Shown: positions 46,025 through 57,726 of the stretch, piece after piece
Layout of the letters: each line of letters begins with the position of its first letter
Numbering within the stretch: position 1 is the first letter of the stretch
DNA from: Blautia sp.
Lineage (GTDB): Bacteria; Bacillota; Clostridia; Lachnospirales; Lachnospiraceae
DNA length: 64,000 nucleotides
Assembly (NCBI GenBank): GCA_021772055.1
Contig: JAETNR010000003.1
Location: forward strand, 1 to 64,000
Direction of reading: 5' to 3'
Notes under the pieces: generated by a model
The model's input: the letters and a program-made list of their open reading frames with translations, nothing else
Databases searched by the model: none
Told to the model about the DNA's origin: nothing
Made by a program: the position numbers and the translations under genes

Positions 46025-46053
46025 TTGACAAATGGAACCAACGGTGCTATCTT
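46025..46053 (+). promoter_or_regulatory. Promoter of the hrcA-dnaK operon
   Basis: TTGACA (46025-46030) and TATCTT (46048-46053) with a 17-bp spacer, just before the CIRCE element. Confidence 0.75.
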
Positions 46054-46066
46054 AACAATGTAAATG

Positions 46067-46093
46067 TTAGCACTCCACTGAAATGAGTGCTAA
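46067..46093. promoter_or_regulatory. CIRCE heat-shock operator
   Basis: TTAGCACTC-N9-GAGTGCTAA, a perfect match to the HrcA operator. It lies at the transcription start of the hrcA-grpE-dnaK-dnaJ operon, so HrcA represses its own operon. Confidence 0.97.
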
Positions 46094-46119
46094 CAAATCG
46101 GACAGAAGGGAGCGGAGAG

Positions 46120-47163
46120 ATGGAAGAAGCGCTGAATGATCGTAAGAAGAAAATTTTAAAAGCGATTATTAAGACTTATATGGAGACAGGCGAACCGGTT
46201 GGCTCCAGAACAATTTCCAAGTATACGGATCTGAATATCAGTTCAGCCACTATCCGCAATGAGATGTCCGACCTGACAGACCTGGGATATATCGTACAGC
46301 CCCATACCTCGGCGGGCAGGATCCCATCTGACAAAGGTTATCGCCTTTATGTTGATGAATTGATGAAGGAGAAAGAATCAGAAGTAGCGGAACTTCGTGA
46401 ATTGGTTCTTGAAAAGACGGATAAGATGGAGAAGGTGCTGAAGCAGGCTGCGAAGCTTTTGGCAACCAACACCAATTACGCGACCATGATTTCCGTACCC
46501 CAGTACAGCGGGAGCCGTCTGAAATTCATCCAGCTGTCCAGAGTCAGCGATCTGCAGTTAGTTGCAGTGGTGGTTTGTGAAAATAATGTAATCCGGAACC
46601 AGATCATTAATCTGGAAGAAGAGATGGATGATGAAACGATCCTGAAACTGAATCTTCTTCTGAATACGAATCTGAATGGACTTCCCATACAGGATATTAA
46701 TCTTGGCATGATCGCAAGGCTGAAAGAACAGGCAGGCGTTCACAGCGGAGTGGTGGCCACAGTACTTGATGCGGTTGCAGCTACCATCCATGTAGATGAA
46801 GAAGATCTGGAGATATATACATCAGGAGCTACGAATCTTTTCCGGTATCCGGAGCTTTCGGATAAGAGTAAGGCAACAGAATTGATTTCTACTTTTGAAG
46901 AGAAACAGCAGCTTGCAGATTTGGTGAAGGAGCGGCTTTCCAATACCAGCAATACAGGAATTCAGGTATATATCGGTGATGAATCCCCGGTGAAGACCAT
47001 GAAGGACTGCAGCGTGGTGACAGCTACCTATGAACTGGGAGAAGGCATGACCGGCACCATTGGAATTATAGGGCCGAAACGAATGGATTACGAGAATGTA
47101 GTAGATAACCTGAAAACCTTAAAAGTAGAATTAGATAAGATATTCAGAAAAAAGCTTGAATAA
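46120..47163 (+). CDS. hrcA: Heat-inducible transcription repressor HrcA
   Basis: 347-residue HrcA, which binds CIRCE and is kept active by GroEL. Winged helix with ISSATIRNEMSDLTDLGYI and HTSAGRIPSDKGYR, then a GAF-like domain. The ATG at 46120 (MEEALNDRKKKIL) fits the usual family start and follows AAGGGAG; a GTG at 46087 would lie in the CIRCE element. First gene of the heat-shock operon. Confidence 0.96.
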   Translation: MEEALNDRKKKILKAIIKTYMETGEPVGSRTISKYTDLNISSATIRNEMSDLTDLGYIVQPHTSAGRIPSDKGYRLYVDELMKEKESEVAELRELVLEKTDKMEKVLKQAAKLLATNTNYATMISVPQYSGSRLKFIQLSRVSDLQLVAVVVCENNVIRNQIINLEEEMDDETILKLNLLLNTNLNGLPIQDINLGMIARLKEQAGVHSGVVATVLDAVAATIHVDEEDLEIYTSGATNLFRYPELSDKSKATELISTFEEKQQLADLVKERLSNTSNTGIQVYIGDESPVKTMKDCSVVTATYELGEGMTGTIGIIGPKRMDYENVVDNLKTLKVELDKIFRKKLE

Positions 47164-47184
47164 AAGAAAGGCGGTAGAAAAAGA

Positions 47185-47835
47185 GTGTTAGAAGAAAATA
47201 GAACCACATCTGAAGTGCAGGAAGAAGAAATGGCTTCTAAGGAAGCAGATCCTGTAACAGAAGAGGAAATCACAGAAGCATCCGCAGAAACTGCGGAGAG
47301 TGAGTCGGCGGAGGAGGAGAAGACTTCGGTAGAACCTGAGACACCGGAAAACGGTCAGGAATCTAAGACAAAAACTTCTTTCTTCGGCAAGAAGAAAAAG
47401 GAAAAAGACAAATTTGAACAGCAGATTGAAGAACTGACAGATCGTCTGAAACGAAGCATGGCAGAATTCGATAACTTCCGTAAGCGTACAGAGAAAGAAA
47501 AAGCAAGTATGTATGTGATTGGGGCAAGAGAGATCATTGAGAAAATCCTTCCGGTTGTGGATAATTTTGAGAGAGGACTTGCACAGGCGGCAGAGGGAGA
47601 TGCATTTGCAGAAGGAATGAAGATGATCTACAAGCAGTTAATGACTACGCTGGATGAGCTGGGTGTGAAAGTAATTGATGCTGTCGGCCAGGAATTTGAT
47701 CCGAATCTGCATAATGCGGTAATGCATGTGGATGACGAATCCGTTGGCGAGAACATTGTGGTGGAAGAACTTCAGAAGGGCTACACCTACAAGGACTTTG
47801 TAGTTCGCCATAGCATGGTAAAGGTTGCAAACTAA
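47185..47835 (+). CDS. grpE: Nucleotide exchange factor GrpE
   Basis: 216-residue GrpE, the ADP-release factor of DnaK. A long acidic disordered N-terminus (about 1-75) precedes the coiled coil (QQIEELTDRLKRSMAEFDNF) and the beta domain (IDAVGQEFDPNLHNAVMHVD). The start is a GTG at 47185 behind AAAGGCGG; no ATG fits. Second gene of the operon. Confidence 0.95.
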   Translation: MLEENRTTSEVQEEEMASKEADPVTEEEITEASAETAESESAEEEKTSVEPETPENGQESKTKTSFFGKKKKEKDKFEQQIEELTDRLKRSMAEFDNFRKRTEKEKASMYVIGAREIIEKILPVVDNFERGLAQAAEGDAFAEGMKMIYKQLMTTLDELGVKVIDAVGQEFDPNLHNAVMHVDDESVGENIVVEELQKGYTYKDFVVRHSMVKVAN

Positions 47836-47853
47836 TGAAAGATAGATTTATGA

Positions 47854-49758
<1,905 letters not shown>

Positions 49759-49784
49759 GACGATCATTATAGGAATGAAGAATT

Positions 49785-50966
49785 ATGGCTGATAAGAGAG
49801 ATTACTATGAAGTCCTTGGCGTAAGCAAGACCGCTGATGACGCTGAGTTGAAAAAAGCATATCGTAAGTTGGCCAAGAAATATCACCCGGATGTAAATCC
49901 GGGTGATAAAGATGCAGAAGCAAAATTTAAAGAAGCTACGGAAGCTTACACCATTTTGAGCGACCCGGAAAAGAGAAAACAGTATGACCAGTTCGGCCAT
50001 GCAGCTTTTGAAAACGGCGGCGGTGGAGCAGGCGGCTTCGGTGGATTTGACTTCAGCGGTGCTGATATGGGTGACATTTTCGGCGATATTTTTGGCGATT
50101 TATTTGGCGGCGGAAGTAGAAGGCGTTCTAACAACGGACCTATGAAAGGCGCTAATCTTCGTGCGCGCGTAAATATTACCTTCGAGGAGGCTGTATTTGG
50201 CTGCGAGAAGGAACTGGAGATCATGTTGAAGGACGAATGTACCGCCTGTCACGGAACAGGGGCAAAGCCCGGTACGCAGCCTGTTACCTGTCCGAAGTGT
50301 AATGGAGAGGGACAGATCGTGTATACGCAGCAGTCCATGTTCGGGATGGTCCGGAATGTCCAGACCTGTCCGGAATGTCATGGCTCCGGCAAGGTAATTA
50401 AAGAAAAATGTACTTCCTGCCGCGGTACAGGATACACTTCCTCCAGGAAAAAGATTCAGGTTTCCGTACCTGCAGGAATTGATAATGGCCAGAGCATCCG
50501 CATTCGTGACAAGGGTGAGCCGGGAACCAACGGCGGCCCGAGAGGCGATCTGCTGGTAGAGGTAAATGTGGCACGTCATCCGATTTTCCAGAGGCAGGAT
50601 ATGAATATCTTTTCTACTGCCCCCCTTACCTTTGCACAGGCTGCACTGGGCGGAACTGTGCGCATCAGTACCGTTGACGGTGATGTGGAGTATGATGTGA
50701 AGCCGGGAACACAGACCGATACCCGGATCCGTCTCAAGGGGAAAGGTGTTCCTTCTCTGAGAAATAAGAATGTGCGGGGGGATCACTATGTGACTTTGGT
50801 GGTACAGGTGCCCACAAATTTAAACAGCGATGCAAAAGAGGCTCTGCGCAAATTTGATGAAGCCTGCGGAAATGCTCCGTCAGGATCATCCAATACCACT
50901 TCCGATAAAAGTGAAAAGAAGAAAAAGAGCTTCATGGATAAGCTGAAAGAAACTTTTGAGGAATAA
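49785..50966 (+). CDS. dnaJ: Chaperone DnaJ (Hsp40)
   Basis: 393-residue type I DnaJ: J domain with [10 protein letters not shown] (HPD motif), Gly/Phe-rich stretch ([20 protein letters not shown]), four zinc repeats ([32 protein letters not shown]) and C-terminal substrate domains. Stimulates the ATPase of DnaK. Last gene of the operon, followed by a terminator. Confidence 0.97.
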   Translation: MADKRDYYEVLGVSKTADDAELKKAYRKLAKKYHPDVNPGDKDAEAKFKEATEAYTILSDPEKRKQYDQFGHAAFENGGGGAGGFGGFDFSGADMGDIFGDIFGDLFGGGSRRRSNNGPMKGANLRARVNITFEEAVFGCEKELEIMLKDECTACHGTGAKPGTQPVTCPKCNGEGQIVYTQQSMFGMVRNVQTCPECHGSGKVIKEKCTSCRGTGYTSSRKKIQVSVPAGIDNGQSIRIRDKGEPGTNGGPRGDLLVEVNVARHPIFQRQDMNIFSTAPLTFAQAALGGTVRISTVDGDVEYDVKPGTQTDTRIRLKGKGVPSLRNKNVRGDHYVTLVVQVPTNLNSDAKEALRKFDEACGNAPSGSSNTTSDKSEKKKKSFMDKLKETFEE

Positions 50967-50984
50967 AAAGAAAGAAAACGATGG

Positions 50985-51014
50985 AAAAGAGGAGGAATCC
51001 TCTTTTCTTTTTTT
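50985..51014 (+). terminator. Terminator of the dnaK operon
   Basis: AAAAGAGGA and TCCTCTTTT form a 9-bp stem with a tiny loop, followed by CTTTTTTTT. Confidence 0.88.
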
Positions 51015-51082
51015 ACTACTTCGTGTATTATATCATAAGGGCGCAGACTGACGGATGTAATTAGAAAGGACAGATTAAGATT

Positions 51083-51778
51083 TTGAAAAACAGACAGAAG
51101 CTTTCTTTTGCAGAATTTCTGCCCAAATGGGCGATCCTTCCCCTGCTTTCGATTTTTTTACTGAATTGCCTGATTTATTGGGGAAGTGGTGTACTTACTG
51201 CGGGAAGCTATCACTATGATTTTACGATGGAGATTGACAGAGCAGTTCCGCTGATTCCGGAATTTGTCTGGATCTATGTGCTGGCATTTCCCTTCTGGGC
51301 TGTCAATTATATATTATCTGCCCAGAAGGGAAAAGATGCATTTTACAGATTTGTGGCAACAGATCTGACAGTACATGTGACCTGTTTCGTGCTGTTCCTG
51401 TTGCTCCCTACTACCAATGTAAGGCCGGAAATTCCGGGCAATTCTCTGTCGGAGGAACTGCTGAAGCTGATCTATTTGCTGGATGGGGGAAACAGCCCTT
51501 CCAACCTGTTTCCGTCAATTCATTGTTATGTAAGCTGGCTTTGCTGGCGTGGACTGAAGGACTCAGACAAAATTCCAAAGTGGTACCGGAATTTTTCCCT
51601 GGCATTTGCCATACTGATCATTTTATCCACACAGGTGTTGAAACAGCACTATCTTGTGGATGCAGCTGCAGGAGTTGTCCTTGTGGAAGCTGCATGGCAC
51701 TTTTTTCAAAAAGGAAATCGTCATAGCAGGATAAGAGATTTCTTTGAGGCAATGAACAGAAAAGTCTGGAATAGATAA
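51083..51778 (+). CDS. PAP2 family phosphatase
   Basis: 231-residue membrane protein with about six helices and the acid phosphatase motifs of the PAP2 superfamily in reduced form: FPSIHCYVSWLCW and KQHYLVDAAAG. Relatives dephosphorylate lipid phosphates such as phosphatidic acid or undecaprenyl-pyrophosphate. The TTG at 51083 follows AGAAAGGAC. Exact substrate unknown. Confidence 0.82.
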   Translation: MKNRQKLSFAEFLPKWAILPLLSIFLLNCLIYWGSGVLTAGSYHYDFTMEIDRAVPLIPEFVWIYVLAFPFWAVNYILSAQKGKDAFYRFVATDLTVHVTCFVLFLLLPTTNVRPEIPGNSLSEELLKLIYLLDGGNSPSNLFPSIHCYVSWLCWRGLKDSDKIPKWYRNFSLAFAILIILSTQVLKQHYLVDAAAGVVLVEAAWHFFQKGNRHSRIRDFFEAMNRKVWNR

Positions 51779-51812
51779 AAAACAGGAAATTAGAAGAGAT
51801 GGGAGAAGATTT

Positions 51813-52766
51813 ATGAAGTGGAATCGCTTTACCGTAAAAACGAAAACAGAGGCGGAAGATATGGTAATCTGCACTTTGGCAGAAGCCGGTGTGGAAGGGG
51901 TGGAAATCCAGGATAAGCAGCCTTTGACAGAAGAGGATAAGGCCCAGATGTTCGTGGATATTATGCCGGATGGTCCGGAGGATGACGGCATTGCTTATTT
52001 AAACTTCTATTTGGAAGAAGATGCTGACAAAGATACGATCCTTGCCAATGTCCGTGCTGCTTTAGAGGAACTGAAAGGGTATATGGATATCGGGGAAGCT
52101 ACGATTGAAGAATCCCAGACAGAGGATAAGGACTGGATCAATAACTGGAAGGAGTATTTCCATCAGTTCTATGTGGACGATATTCTGATCGTCCCGTCAT
52201 GGGAGGAAGTGAAGGCAGAGGATCGTGATAAAATGATCCTGCATATTGACCCCGGCACAGCCTTTGGTACCGGTATGCATGAAACAACACAGCTTGTGAT
52301 CCGACAACTGAAAAAATATGTTACAAAGGACACGGAGTTTTTGGACGTAGGAACAGGAAGCGGTATTCTGGGAATCGTAGCATTAAAGCTTGGGGCAAAG
52401 CATGTGGTGGGTACGGATCTGGATCCCTGTGCCATTCCCGCAGTTGCGCAGAATAAAGCGGCAAACCAGATCTCGGATGAAGCTTTTGATATGGTAATCG
52501 GAAATATCATTGATGACAAGGTAGTGCAGGACAAAGCAGGATATGAAAAATACGACATTGTTGCGGCCAATATTCTGGCAGATGTGCTTCTTGCACTGAC
52601 ACCGGTGATCGTCCATCAGATGAAGAAAGGGGCATATTATATCACATCGGGTATTCTGGATGTAAAAGAAGAGGTGGTTGTTGACGCAGTGAAGAAGGCA
52701 GGCCTTACACTTATCGAGGTAACCAGACAGGGTGAATGGGTCTCTGTGACAGCCAGAAAGGACTGA
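51813..52766 (+). CDS. prmA: Ribosomal protein L11 methyltransferase
   Basis: 317-residue SAM-dependent methyltransferase that methylates ribosomal protein L11. N-terminal substrate domain, then the SAM motif EFLDVGTGSGILGIVALKLG, VGTDLDPCAI and DIVAANILADVLL. First of a tight run with rsmE (gap of 3 bases) and a cysteine desulfurase gene (no gap). Confidence 0.95.
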   Translation: MKWNRFTVKTKTEAEDMVICTLAEAGVEGVEIQDKQPLTEEDKAQMFVDIMPDGPEDDGIAYLNFYLEEDADKDTILANVRAALEELKGYMDIGEATIEESQTEDKDWINNWKEYFHQFYVDDILIVPSWEEVKAEDRDKMILHIDPGTAFGTGMHETTQLVIRQLKKYVTKDTEFLDVGTGSGILGIVALKLGAKHVVGTDLDPCAIPAVAQNKAANQISDEAFDMVIGNIIDDKVVQDKAGYEKYDIVAANILADVLLALTPVIVHQMKKGAYYITSGILDVKEEVVVDAVKKAGLTLIEVTRQGEWVSVTARKD

Positions 52767-52769
52767 TGC

Positions 52770-53516
52770 ATGCAGCGTTTTTTTGTGGAACCCTATCAGA
52801 TTGAAGAAGACGAGCATCGGATTCATATTACAGGAAAAGATGTAAAGCATATCCGCAATGTGCTGCGCATGAAAACAGGGGAAGAACTCTGGATCAGCGA
52901 TGGCGGGGAAAAGGAATATCACTGCACGATCGAAGCTGTGGAAGAGGAGGAGGTTCTGCTTCATATCCTTTATGCCCAGGAGCCGGAGTACGAGCTTCCA
53001 AGCCGCATTTATCTGTTTCAGGGACTGCCGAAAGCAGACAAGATGGAGCTGATTATTCAGAAGGCTGTAGAACTTGGTGCTTTTGAGATCATTCCGGTGG
53101 AAACAAAGCGCTGCGTAGTAAAGCTGGATGCAAAAAAGGCAGACAAAAAGATCTTAAGATGGCAGCAAATCGCAGAAAGTGCGGCAAAACAGTCAAAACG
53201 GATGCTGATACCGACTGTCAGGTCTGTGATGACTTTTCAAGAAGCGGTCTCTTATGCGAAGGAACTGGATATCATACTTATTCCCTATGAACTGGCAAAA
53301 GGAATGAAAGAAACAAAGGAAATCCTCCGCTCTTTGAAACCGGGCCAGTCCATTGGAATCTTTATCGGGCCCGAAGGTGGATTTGAAGAACAGGAAGTGA
53401 AAGATGCTGTTTCTGCAGGAGCAAGCCCCATAACTCTTGGAAGACGGATCCTGCGTACAGAAACCGCCGGGCTTGCAATCCTGTCCGTGCTGATGTTTCA
53501 ATTGGAGGAAGCTTAA
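52770..53516 (+). CDS. rsmE: 16S rRNA (uracil1498-N3)-methyltransferase
   Basis: 248-residue RsmE, a SPOUT-fold methyltransferase acting on U1498 in the decoding site of 16S rRNA. N-terminal PUA-like domain (HRIHITGKDVKHIRNVLRMK); SPOUT knot with IGIFIGPEGGFEEQEV and LGRRILRTETAGLA. Follows prmA by 3 bases and touches the next gene. Confidence 0.95.
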   Translation: MQRFFVEPYQIEEDEHRIHITGKDVKHIRNVLRMKTGEELWISDGGEKEYHCTIEAVEEEEVLLHILYAQEPEYELPSRIYLFQGLPKADKMELIIQKAVELGAFEIIPVETKRCVVKLDAKKADKKILRWQQIAESAAKQSKRMLIPTVRSVMTFQEAVSYAKELDIILIPYELAKGMKETKEILRSLKPGQSIGIFIGPEGGFEEQEVKDAVSAGASPITLGRRILRTETAGLAILSVLMFQLEEA

Positions 53517-54671
53517 ATGGAAGCATATTTTGACAATTCAGCCACTACCAGATGTTATGCATCTGTGAAAGAGATTGTGGTAAAGACTATGACAGAGGAT
53601 TTCGGGAATCCTTCTGCCATGCATAAAAAGGGAATTGAAGCAGAAAATTATGTAAAAGAATCTGCAAGGATCCTTGCAGGAATTTTGAAGGTGCAGGAAA
53701 AAGAGATTCTGTTTACTTCAGGCGGAACGGAGTCCAACAATCTGGCTCTGATCGGCGGCGCTATGGCAAATAAGCGAAGCGGCCGCCATATCATAACCAC
53801 CTCTGTAGAACATGCTGCCGTAGGACAGCCTGTGGCTTATCTGGAGGAACAGGGATTTGAAGTGACCTATCTTCCTGTAGATGAACGGGGGGTAGTAAAG
53901 CTGGATGCACTGGAAGAGGCACTGCGTCCGGATACGATCCTGGTATCTGTGATGTACGTAAATAATGAAGTAGGCGCTGTCATGCCTGTGGGAGAAATAG
54001 GCAGGCTGGTACATGAGAAAAGCCCGAAGGCCCTGTTTCATGTAGACGCTATCCAGGCATTCGGAAAATATCGGATTTATCCGAAAAAGCTGGGAATCGA
54101 TCTTTTGTCTGTGAGTGCCCATAAGATTCACGGACCAAAAGGCGCAGGCTTTTTATATATTCAGGAAAAAGCGAAGATTCAGCCTCAGATTTTAGGCGGA
54201 GGACAGCAAAACGGTATGCGTTCCGGTACAGATAATGTACCCGGGATCGCCGGTTTGGGGATGGCGGCAAAAGAGGTTTATGAGAAACTGGATGAAAATG
54301 TGGAGCATTTATATCAGCTGAAGGAACGCCTTGCCGTGGGCTTAGAGTCCATGGATCAGGTGGTGATCAACGGAATGGCTTTAAGGGAGGGTGCCCCGCA
54401 GATTTTAAGCGCCAGTTTCTTAGGAATTCGAAGCGAAGTGCTTCTTCATACATTGGAAGACCGGGGCATTTATGTTTCAGCAGGAAGCGCCTGCTCCAGC
54501 CATAAAAGAAAAGGCAGTGGAACCCTCCTGGCTATGGGGATGCCCAAAGAACAGAAGGAGAGTACCCTTCGCTTCAGTTTTTCGGAGGAAAATACCTTCG
54601 AACAGGTGGATTACTGCATAGAGGTATTGAAGGAAGTACTTCCCATGCTGCGCAGATATGCACGCCGCTGA
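53517..54671 (+). CDS. Cysteine desulfurase (NifS/IscS type)
   Basis: 384-residue PLP enzyme that takes sulfur from cysteine as a persulfide. PLP lysine in SVSAHKIHGPKGAG and the mobile catalytic Cys in SAGSACSSHK; FDNSATTRCY near the start. ThiI follows 29 bases later, so this enzyme is probably the sulfur donor for 4-thiouridine in tRNA (NifZ/IscS-like role), as in Bacillus. Confidence 0.93.
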   Translation: MEAYFDNSATTRCYASVKEIVVKTMTEDFGNPSAMHKKGIEAENYVKESARILAGILKVQEKEILFTSGGTESNNLALIGGAMANKRSGRHIITTSVEHAAVGQPVAYLEEQGFEVTYLPVDERGVVKLDALEEALRPDTILVSVMYVNNEVGAVMPVGEIGRLVHEKSPKALFHVDAIQAFGKYRIYPKKLGIDLLSVSAHKIHGPKGAGFLYIQEKAKIQPQILGGGQQNGMRSGTDNVPGIAGLGMAAKEVYEKLDENVEHLYQLKERLAVGLESMDQVVINGMALREGAPQILSASFLGIRSEVLLHTLEDRGIYVSAGSACSSHKRKGSGTLLAMGMPKEQKESTLRFSFSEENTFEQVDYCIEVLKEVLPMLRRYARR

Positions 54672-54700
54672 CATTATAGGATCATATAAAGGAGAGACAC

Positions 54701-55882
54701 ATGATATTTCATGCATTTTTGATTAAATACGCAGAAATAGCCATTAAAGGCAAAAACCGCTATCTGTTTGAAGATGCCCTTGTAAAGCAGATGCGCATTG
54801 CCCTTTCGAAGGTGGAAGGGGACTTTAAGGTAACAAAGGAGCAGGGAAGAGTCTATGTATTCTGCCCGGAGGTTTACGATTTTGACGAGGCAGTGGAAGC
54901 ACTGCAGCGTGTATTCGGTATTGTGGAAATCTGCCCTGTCGTCATTTACGAAGACCTGGGCTTTGAGAAGATGGCAGAGGATGCGGTAAATTATATGAAA
55001 AACCGCTATCCCGGCTATGCAGGAACTTTTAAGGTTTATACAAGACGTGCCAAAAAGTCTTACCCCATGACTTCCATGGAGGTGAGTGCAGAGCTTGGAG
55101 GAAGGATCCTGGATGCGTTTCCGGAGGCGTCCGTGGATGTCCATGCGCCGGAGCTTACATTGTCTGTGGAGATCCGTGAGAAGATTTATATTTATTCGGA
55201 TTCCATTCAGGGACCGGGAGGAATGCCCATCGGTACCAACGGAAAAGCAATGCTCCTTCTTTCCGGAGGTATTGACAGCCCGGTGGCAGGCTATATGATC
55301 GCAAAGCGCGGTGTCAAGATTGAAGCCGTTTATTTCCATGCGCCGCCTTACACCAGCGAGCGGGCGAAACAGAAGGTGGTGGATCTTGCAAAGCTGGTTG
55401 CCAGATACAGCGGCCCCATCCGGCTTCATGTAGTGAATTTTACAGATATTCAGCTTTATATTTATGACCAGTGCCCGCATGATGAGCTGACCATTATTAT
55501 GCGCCGTTATATGATGCGTATTGCAGAGCATTTTGCAAAGAAGGATAAGTGCCTTGGACTGATTACAGGAGAAAGCATCGGGCAGGTGGCAAGTCAGACC
55601 ATGCAGAGCCTTGCAGCCACCAATGAAGTCTGTACCCTTCCTGTTTACCGTCCTGTGATCGGATTTGACAAGCAGGAGATCGTGGAAATTTCCAGAAAGA
55701 TCAATACCTTTGATACATCGATCCAGCCGTTTGAGGACTGCTGTACGATTTTTGTAGCAAAGCATCCCGTGACGAAACCAAACCTGAATGTGATTCGGGG
55801 ATCCGAAGAAAAGTTGGCGGAGAAAATTGATGAGCTGATGGAAGAGGCATTGAACTCGACAGAGATCATTGAGATTGAGTGA
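54701..55882 (+). CDS. thiI: tRNA 4-thiouridine synthetase ThiI
   Basis: 393-residue ThiI that adenylates U8 of tRNA and inserts sulfur. Ferredoxin-like and THUMP domains (about 1-170), then the PP-loop SGGIDSPVAGYMIAKRG. The C-terminal rhodanese domain of enteric ThiI is absent, the normal short Gram-positive form; the adjacent cysteine desulfurase supplies sulfur. AAAGGAG before the ATG. Confidence 0.95.
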   Translation: MIFHAFLIKYAEIAIKGKNRYLFEDALVKQMRIALSKVEGDFKVTKEQGRVYVFCPEVYDFDEAVEALQRVFGIVEICPVVIYEDLGFEKMAEDAVNYMKNRYPGYAGTFKVYTRRAKKSYPMTSMEVSAELGGRILDAFPEASVDVHAPELTLSVEIREKIYIYSDSIQGPGGMPIGTNGKAMLLLSGGIDSPVAGYMIAKRGVKIEAVYFHAPPYTSERAKQKVVDLAKLVARYSGPIRLHVVNFTDIQLYIYDQCPHDELTIIMRRYMMRIAEHFAKKDKCLGLITGESIGQVASQTMQSLAATNEVCTLPVYRPVIGFDKQEIVEISRKINTFDTSIQPFEDCCTIFVAKHPVTKPNLNVIRGSEEKLAEKIDELMEEALNSTEIIEIE

Positions 55883-55892
55883 GAAAAGATAT

Positions 55893-55937
55893 ACGGGAGA
55901 ACGAAAAAAGAGGAACTGTTTCCAGTTCCTCCCGTAC
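55893..55937. terminator. Bidirectional terminator thiI / HPr-like gene
   Basis: GAGGAACTG (55910-55918) and CAGTTCCTC (55923-55931) with a TTTC loop, plus an outer ACGGGAG/CTCCCGT pairing. The A-rich left flank gives a U-tract to the leftward transcript. Confidence 0.8.
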
Positions 55938-55948
55938 GCTCTCTGGGA

Positions 55949-56185
55949 TCAGTCAATTACATACTGGCTGACAACCTTCATAACTTCTTCCAGCGGTGTG
56001 CCGTCGGCATGAATGTTCAGGTCGATGGGTTTGGATAAATCCAGGCTGAAGATTCCCATGATAGATTTTGCATCAATGACATACCTGCCGGATACAAGAT
56101 CGAAATCGCAGTCGAATTTGCTGATTTCATTAACGAATGCTTTAACTTTATCAATGGAGTTCAGTGAGATTTTAGCTGTTTTCAT
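55949..56185 (-). CDS. HPr-fold protein lacking the active His (Crh-like)
   Basis: 78-residue protein with HPr fold. The regulatory Ser46 region is kept (DAKSIMGIFSL, Ser41), but where PTS HPr has His15 in a GLHARPA motif this protein has NSIDKVKAFV with no histidine. It therefore cannot pass phosphate in sugar transport, but could be phosphorylated on Ser41 by HPr kinase, like Crh of Bacillus, a co-regulator of CcpA. GGGAGG precedes the ATG. Such proteins are annotated simply as HPr family in Lachnospiraceae. Confidence 0.85.
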   Translation of the reverse strand: MKTAKISLNSIDKVKAFVNEISKFDCDFDLVSGRYVIDAKSIMGIFSLDLSKPIDLNIHADGTPLEEVMKVVSQYVID

Positions 56186-56327
56186 GATTAGACCTCCCTA
56201 CTTAATTTGAAAATATTTACAGCTTCATCTTATACGTACCCCTACAAAAAGTCAAGGTGTAAAGGGATAAAATTTACATGAATGAGATATGTTTTTTATT
56301 ATTGCGATCAGAAACTGAGGTAAAAAC

Positions 56328-57656
56328 ATGAAAAAAAAGGTTGCACTTCACAATTTGGGCTGCAAGGTCAATGCTTATGAGACAGAGGCCATGCAGCAGC
56401 TTCTGGAGCAGGCAGGCTATGAGATCGTGCCTTTTGAGCCGGGAGCAGATATTTATGTGATCAATACCTGTACTGTAACAAATATTGCGGACAGGAAGTC
56501 TCGCCAGATGCTTCATAAGGCAAAAAAAATGAATCCGGATGCCATTGTGGTGGCTGCAGGATGCTATGCCCAGACAGATACCGGGAAGCTTCTGGAAGAT
56601 AGAACTGTGGACTTAATCCTTGGAAATAATCAGAAAAAGAATATTGTGGAAGCTCTTTTGGAGTATGAGGAGAAGCATCAGAAGGCCTCTCATGTGCTCA
56701 TGATTAATCAGACAAAGAACTATGAGGAGCTTTCCATTGCCTATACAGCTGAGCACGTAAGGGCATATCTGAAGGTACAGGACGGCTGCAACCAGTTCTG
56801 CACCTACTGTATTATTCCCTATGCCAGAGGCAGGGTGCGCAGCCGCTCTCTGGAGAGCCTTCTAAAGGAGGTACATGCTCTTTCAAAACGGGGTTACAAG
56901 GAAGTGGTGCTTACAGGAATTCATTTAAGTTCCTATGGTGTGGACTTCCCCGAAGAAGAGAGAACGGATCTTCTGGCTCTCATTCGGGCAGTGCACAAGG
57001 TAGATGGAATTGAACGAATCCGCCTTGGCTCCCTGGAACCGGGAATTGTTACCGAGGAGTTTGTAAAGGGAATCGCAGAGCTTCCGAAAATGTGCCCGCA
57101 TTTTCATCTGTCTCTGCAAAGTGGCTGCGACGAAACATTAAAGCGCATGAACCGCAGGTATGATTCCGAAGAATATGCCATGCGCTGTGCACTTCTTCGG
57201 AAATATTTTGAAAACCCGGCAATTACGACGGATGTGATCGTAGGCTTCCCTATGGAAACGGAGGAGGAGTTTTGGAAATCCCATGATTTTGTAGAGAGTA
57301 TTCACTTTTATGAAACACATATTTTTAAATATTCCAGACGTCAGGGAACCAAAGCTGCAGTGATGGAAGGACAGCTTACAGAAAAGGTGAAAGCTGAGAG
57401 AAGTGATATCATGCTTGCCCTCCATGAGCAAAGGGCAAAGGAATACGAGCGGTCTTTTCTCGGAAAAAATCTGGAAGTCCTTTTGGAGGAAGAAATCCTG
57501 ATCGAGGGGCGCGCTTATTATGTGGGCCACAGCAAGGAATATGTAAAGGCAGCCGTGGAGAAACAGGAAGGCCTGGATGTGAACGATATTGTATCTTTAA
57601 GGGCAGAAAAATTCCTGGAAAAGCACCTGCTTTTGGGAACAAAAATGAATTTTTAA
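56328..57656 (+). CDS. mtaB: tRNA t6A37 methylthiotransferase MtaB
   Basis: 442-residue radical SAM methylthiotransferase that makes ms2t6A at position 37 of tRNAs. N-terminal MTTase domain NLGCKVNAYETEAM with VINTCTVTNIADRKSR; radical SAM motif CNQFCTYCIIPYARG; C-terminal TRAM-like domain. Weak ribosome site (GAGGTAAAA). Monocistronic, before the ireB operon. Confidence 0.94.
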   Translation: MKKKVALHNLGCKVNAYETEAMQQLLEQAGYEIVPFEPGADIYVINTCTVTNIADRKSRQMLHKAKKMNPDAIVVAAGCYAQTDTGKLLEDRTVDLILGNNQKKNIVEALLEYEEKHQKASHVLMINQTKNYEELSIAYTAEHVRAYLKVQDGCNQFCTYCIIPYARGRVRSRSLESLLKEVHALSKRGYKEVVLTGIHLSSYGVDFPEEERTDLLALIRAVHKVDGIERIRLGSLEPGIVTEEFVKGIAELPKMCPHFHLSLQSGCDETLKRMNRRYDSEEYAMRCALLRKYFENPAITTDVIVGFPMETEEEFWKSHDFVESIHFYETHIFKYSRRQGTKAAVMEGQLTEKVKAERSDIMLALHEQRAKEYERSFLGKNLEVLLEEEILIEGRAYYVGHSKEYVKAAVEKQEGLDVNDIVSLRAEKFLEKHLLLGTKMNF

Positions 57657-57726
57657 GTTTTCATTGTATTTTACATAAAATTATATTAAAATGAATAAGA
57701 AATACAGAGTAAGGACGTGAGAGAAA

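Noticed and set aside
54674-55765. 363-codon frame opposite thiI
   Set aside because: thiI is certain on the other strand and the reverse product shows no recognisable domain.
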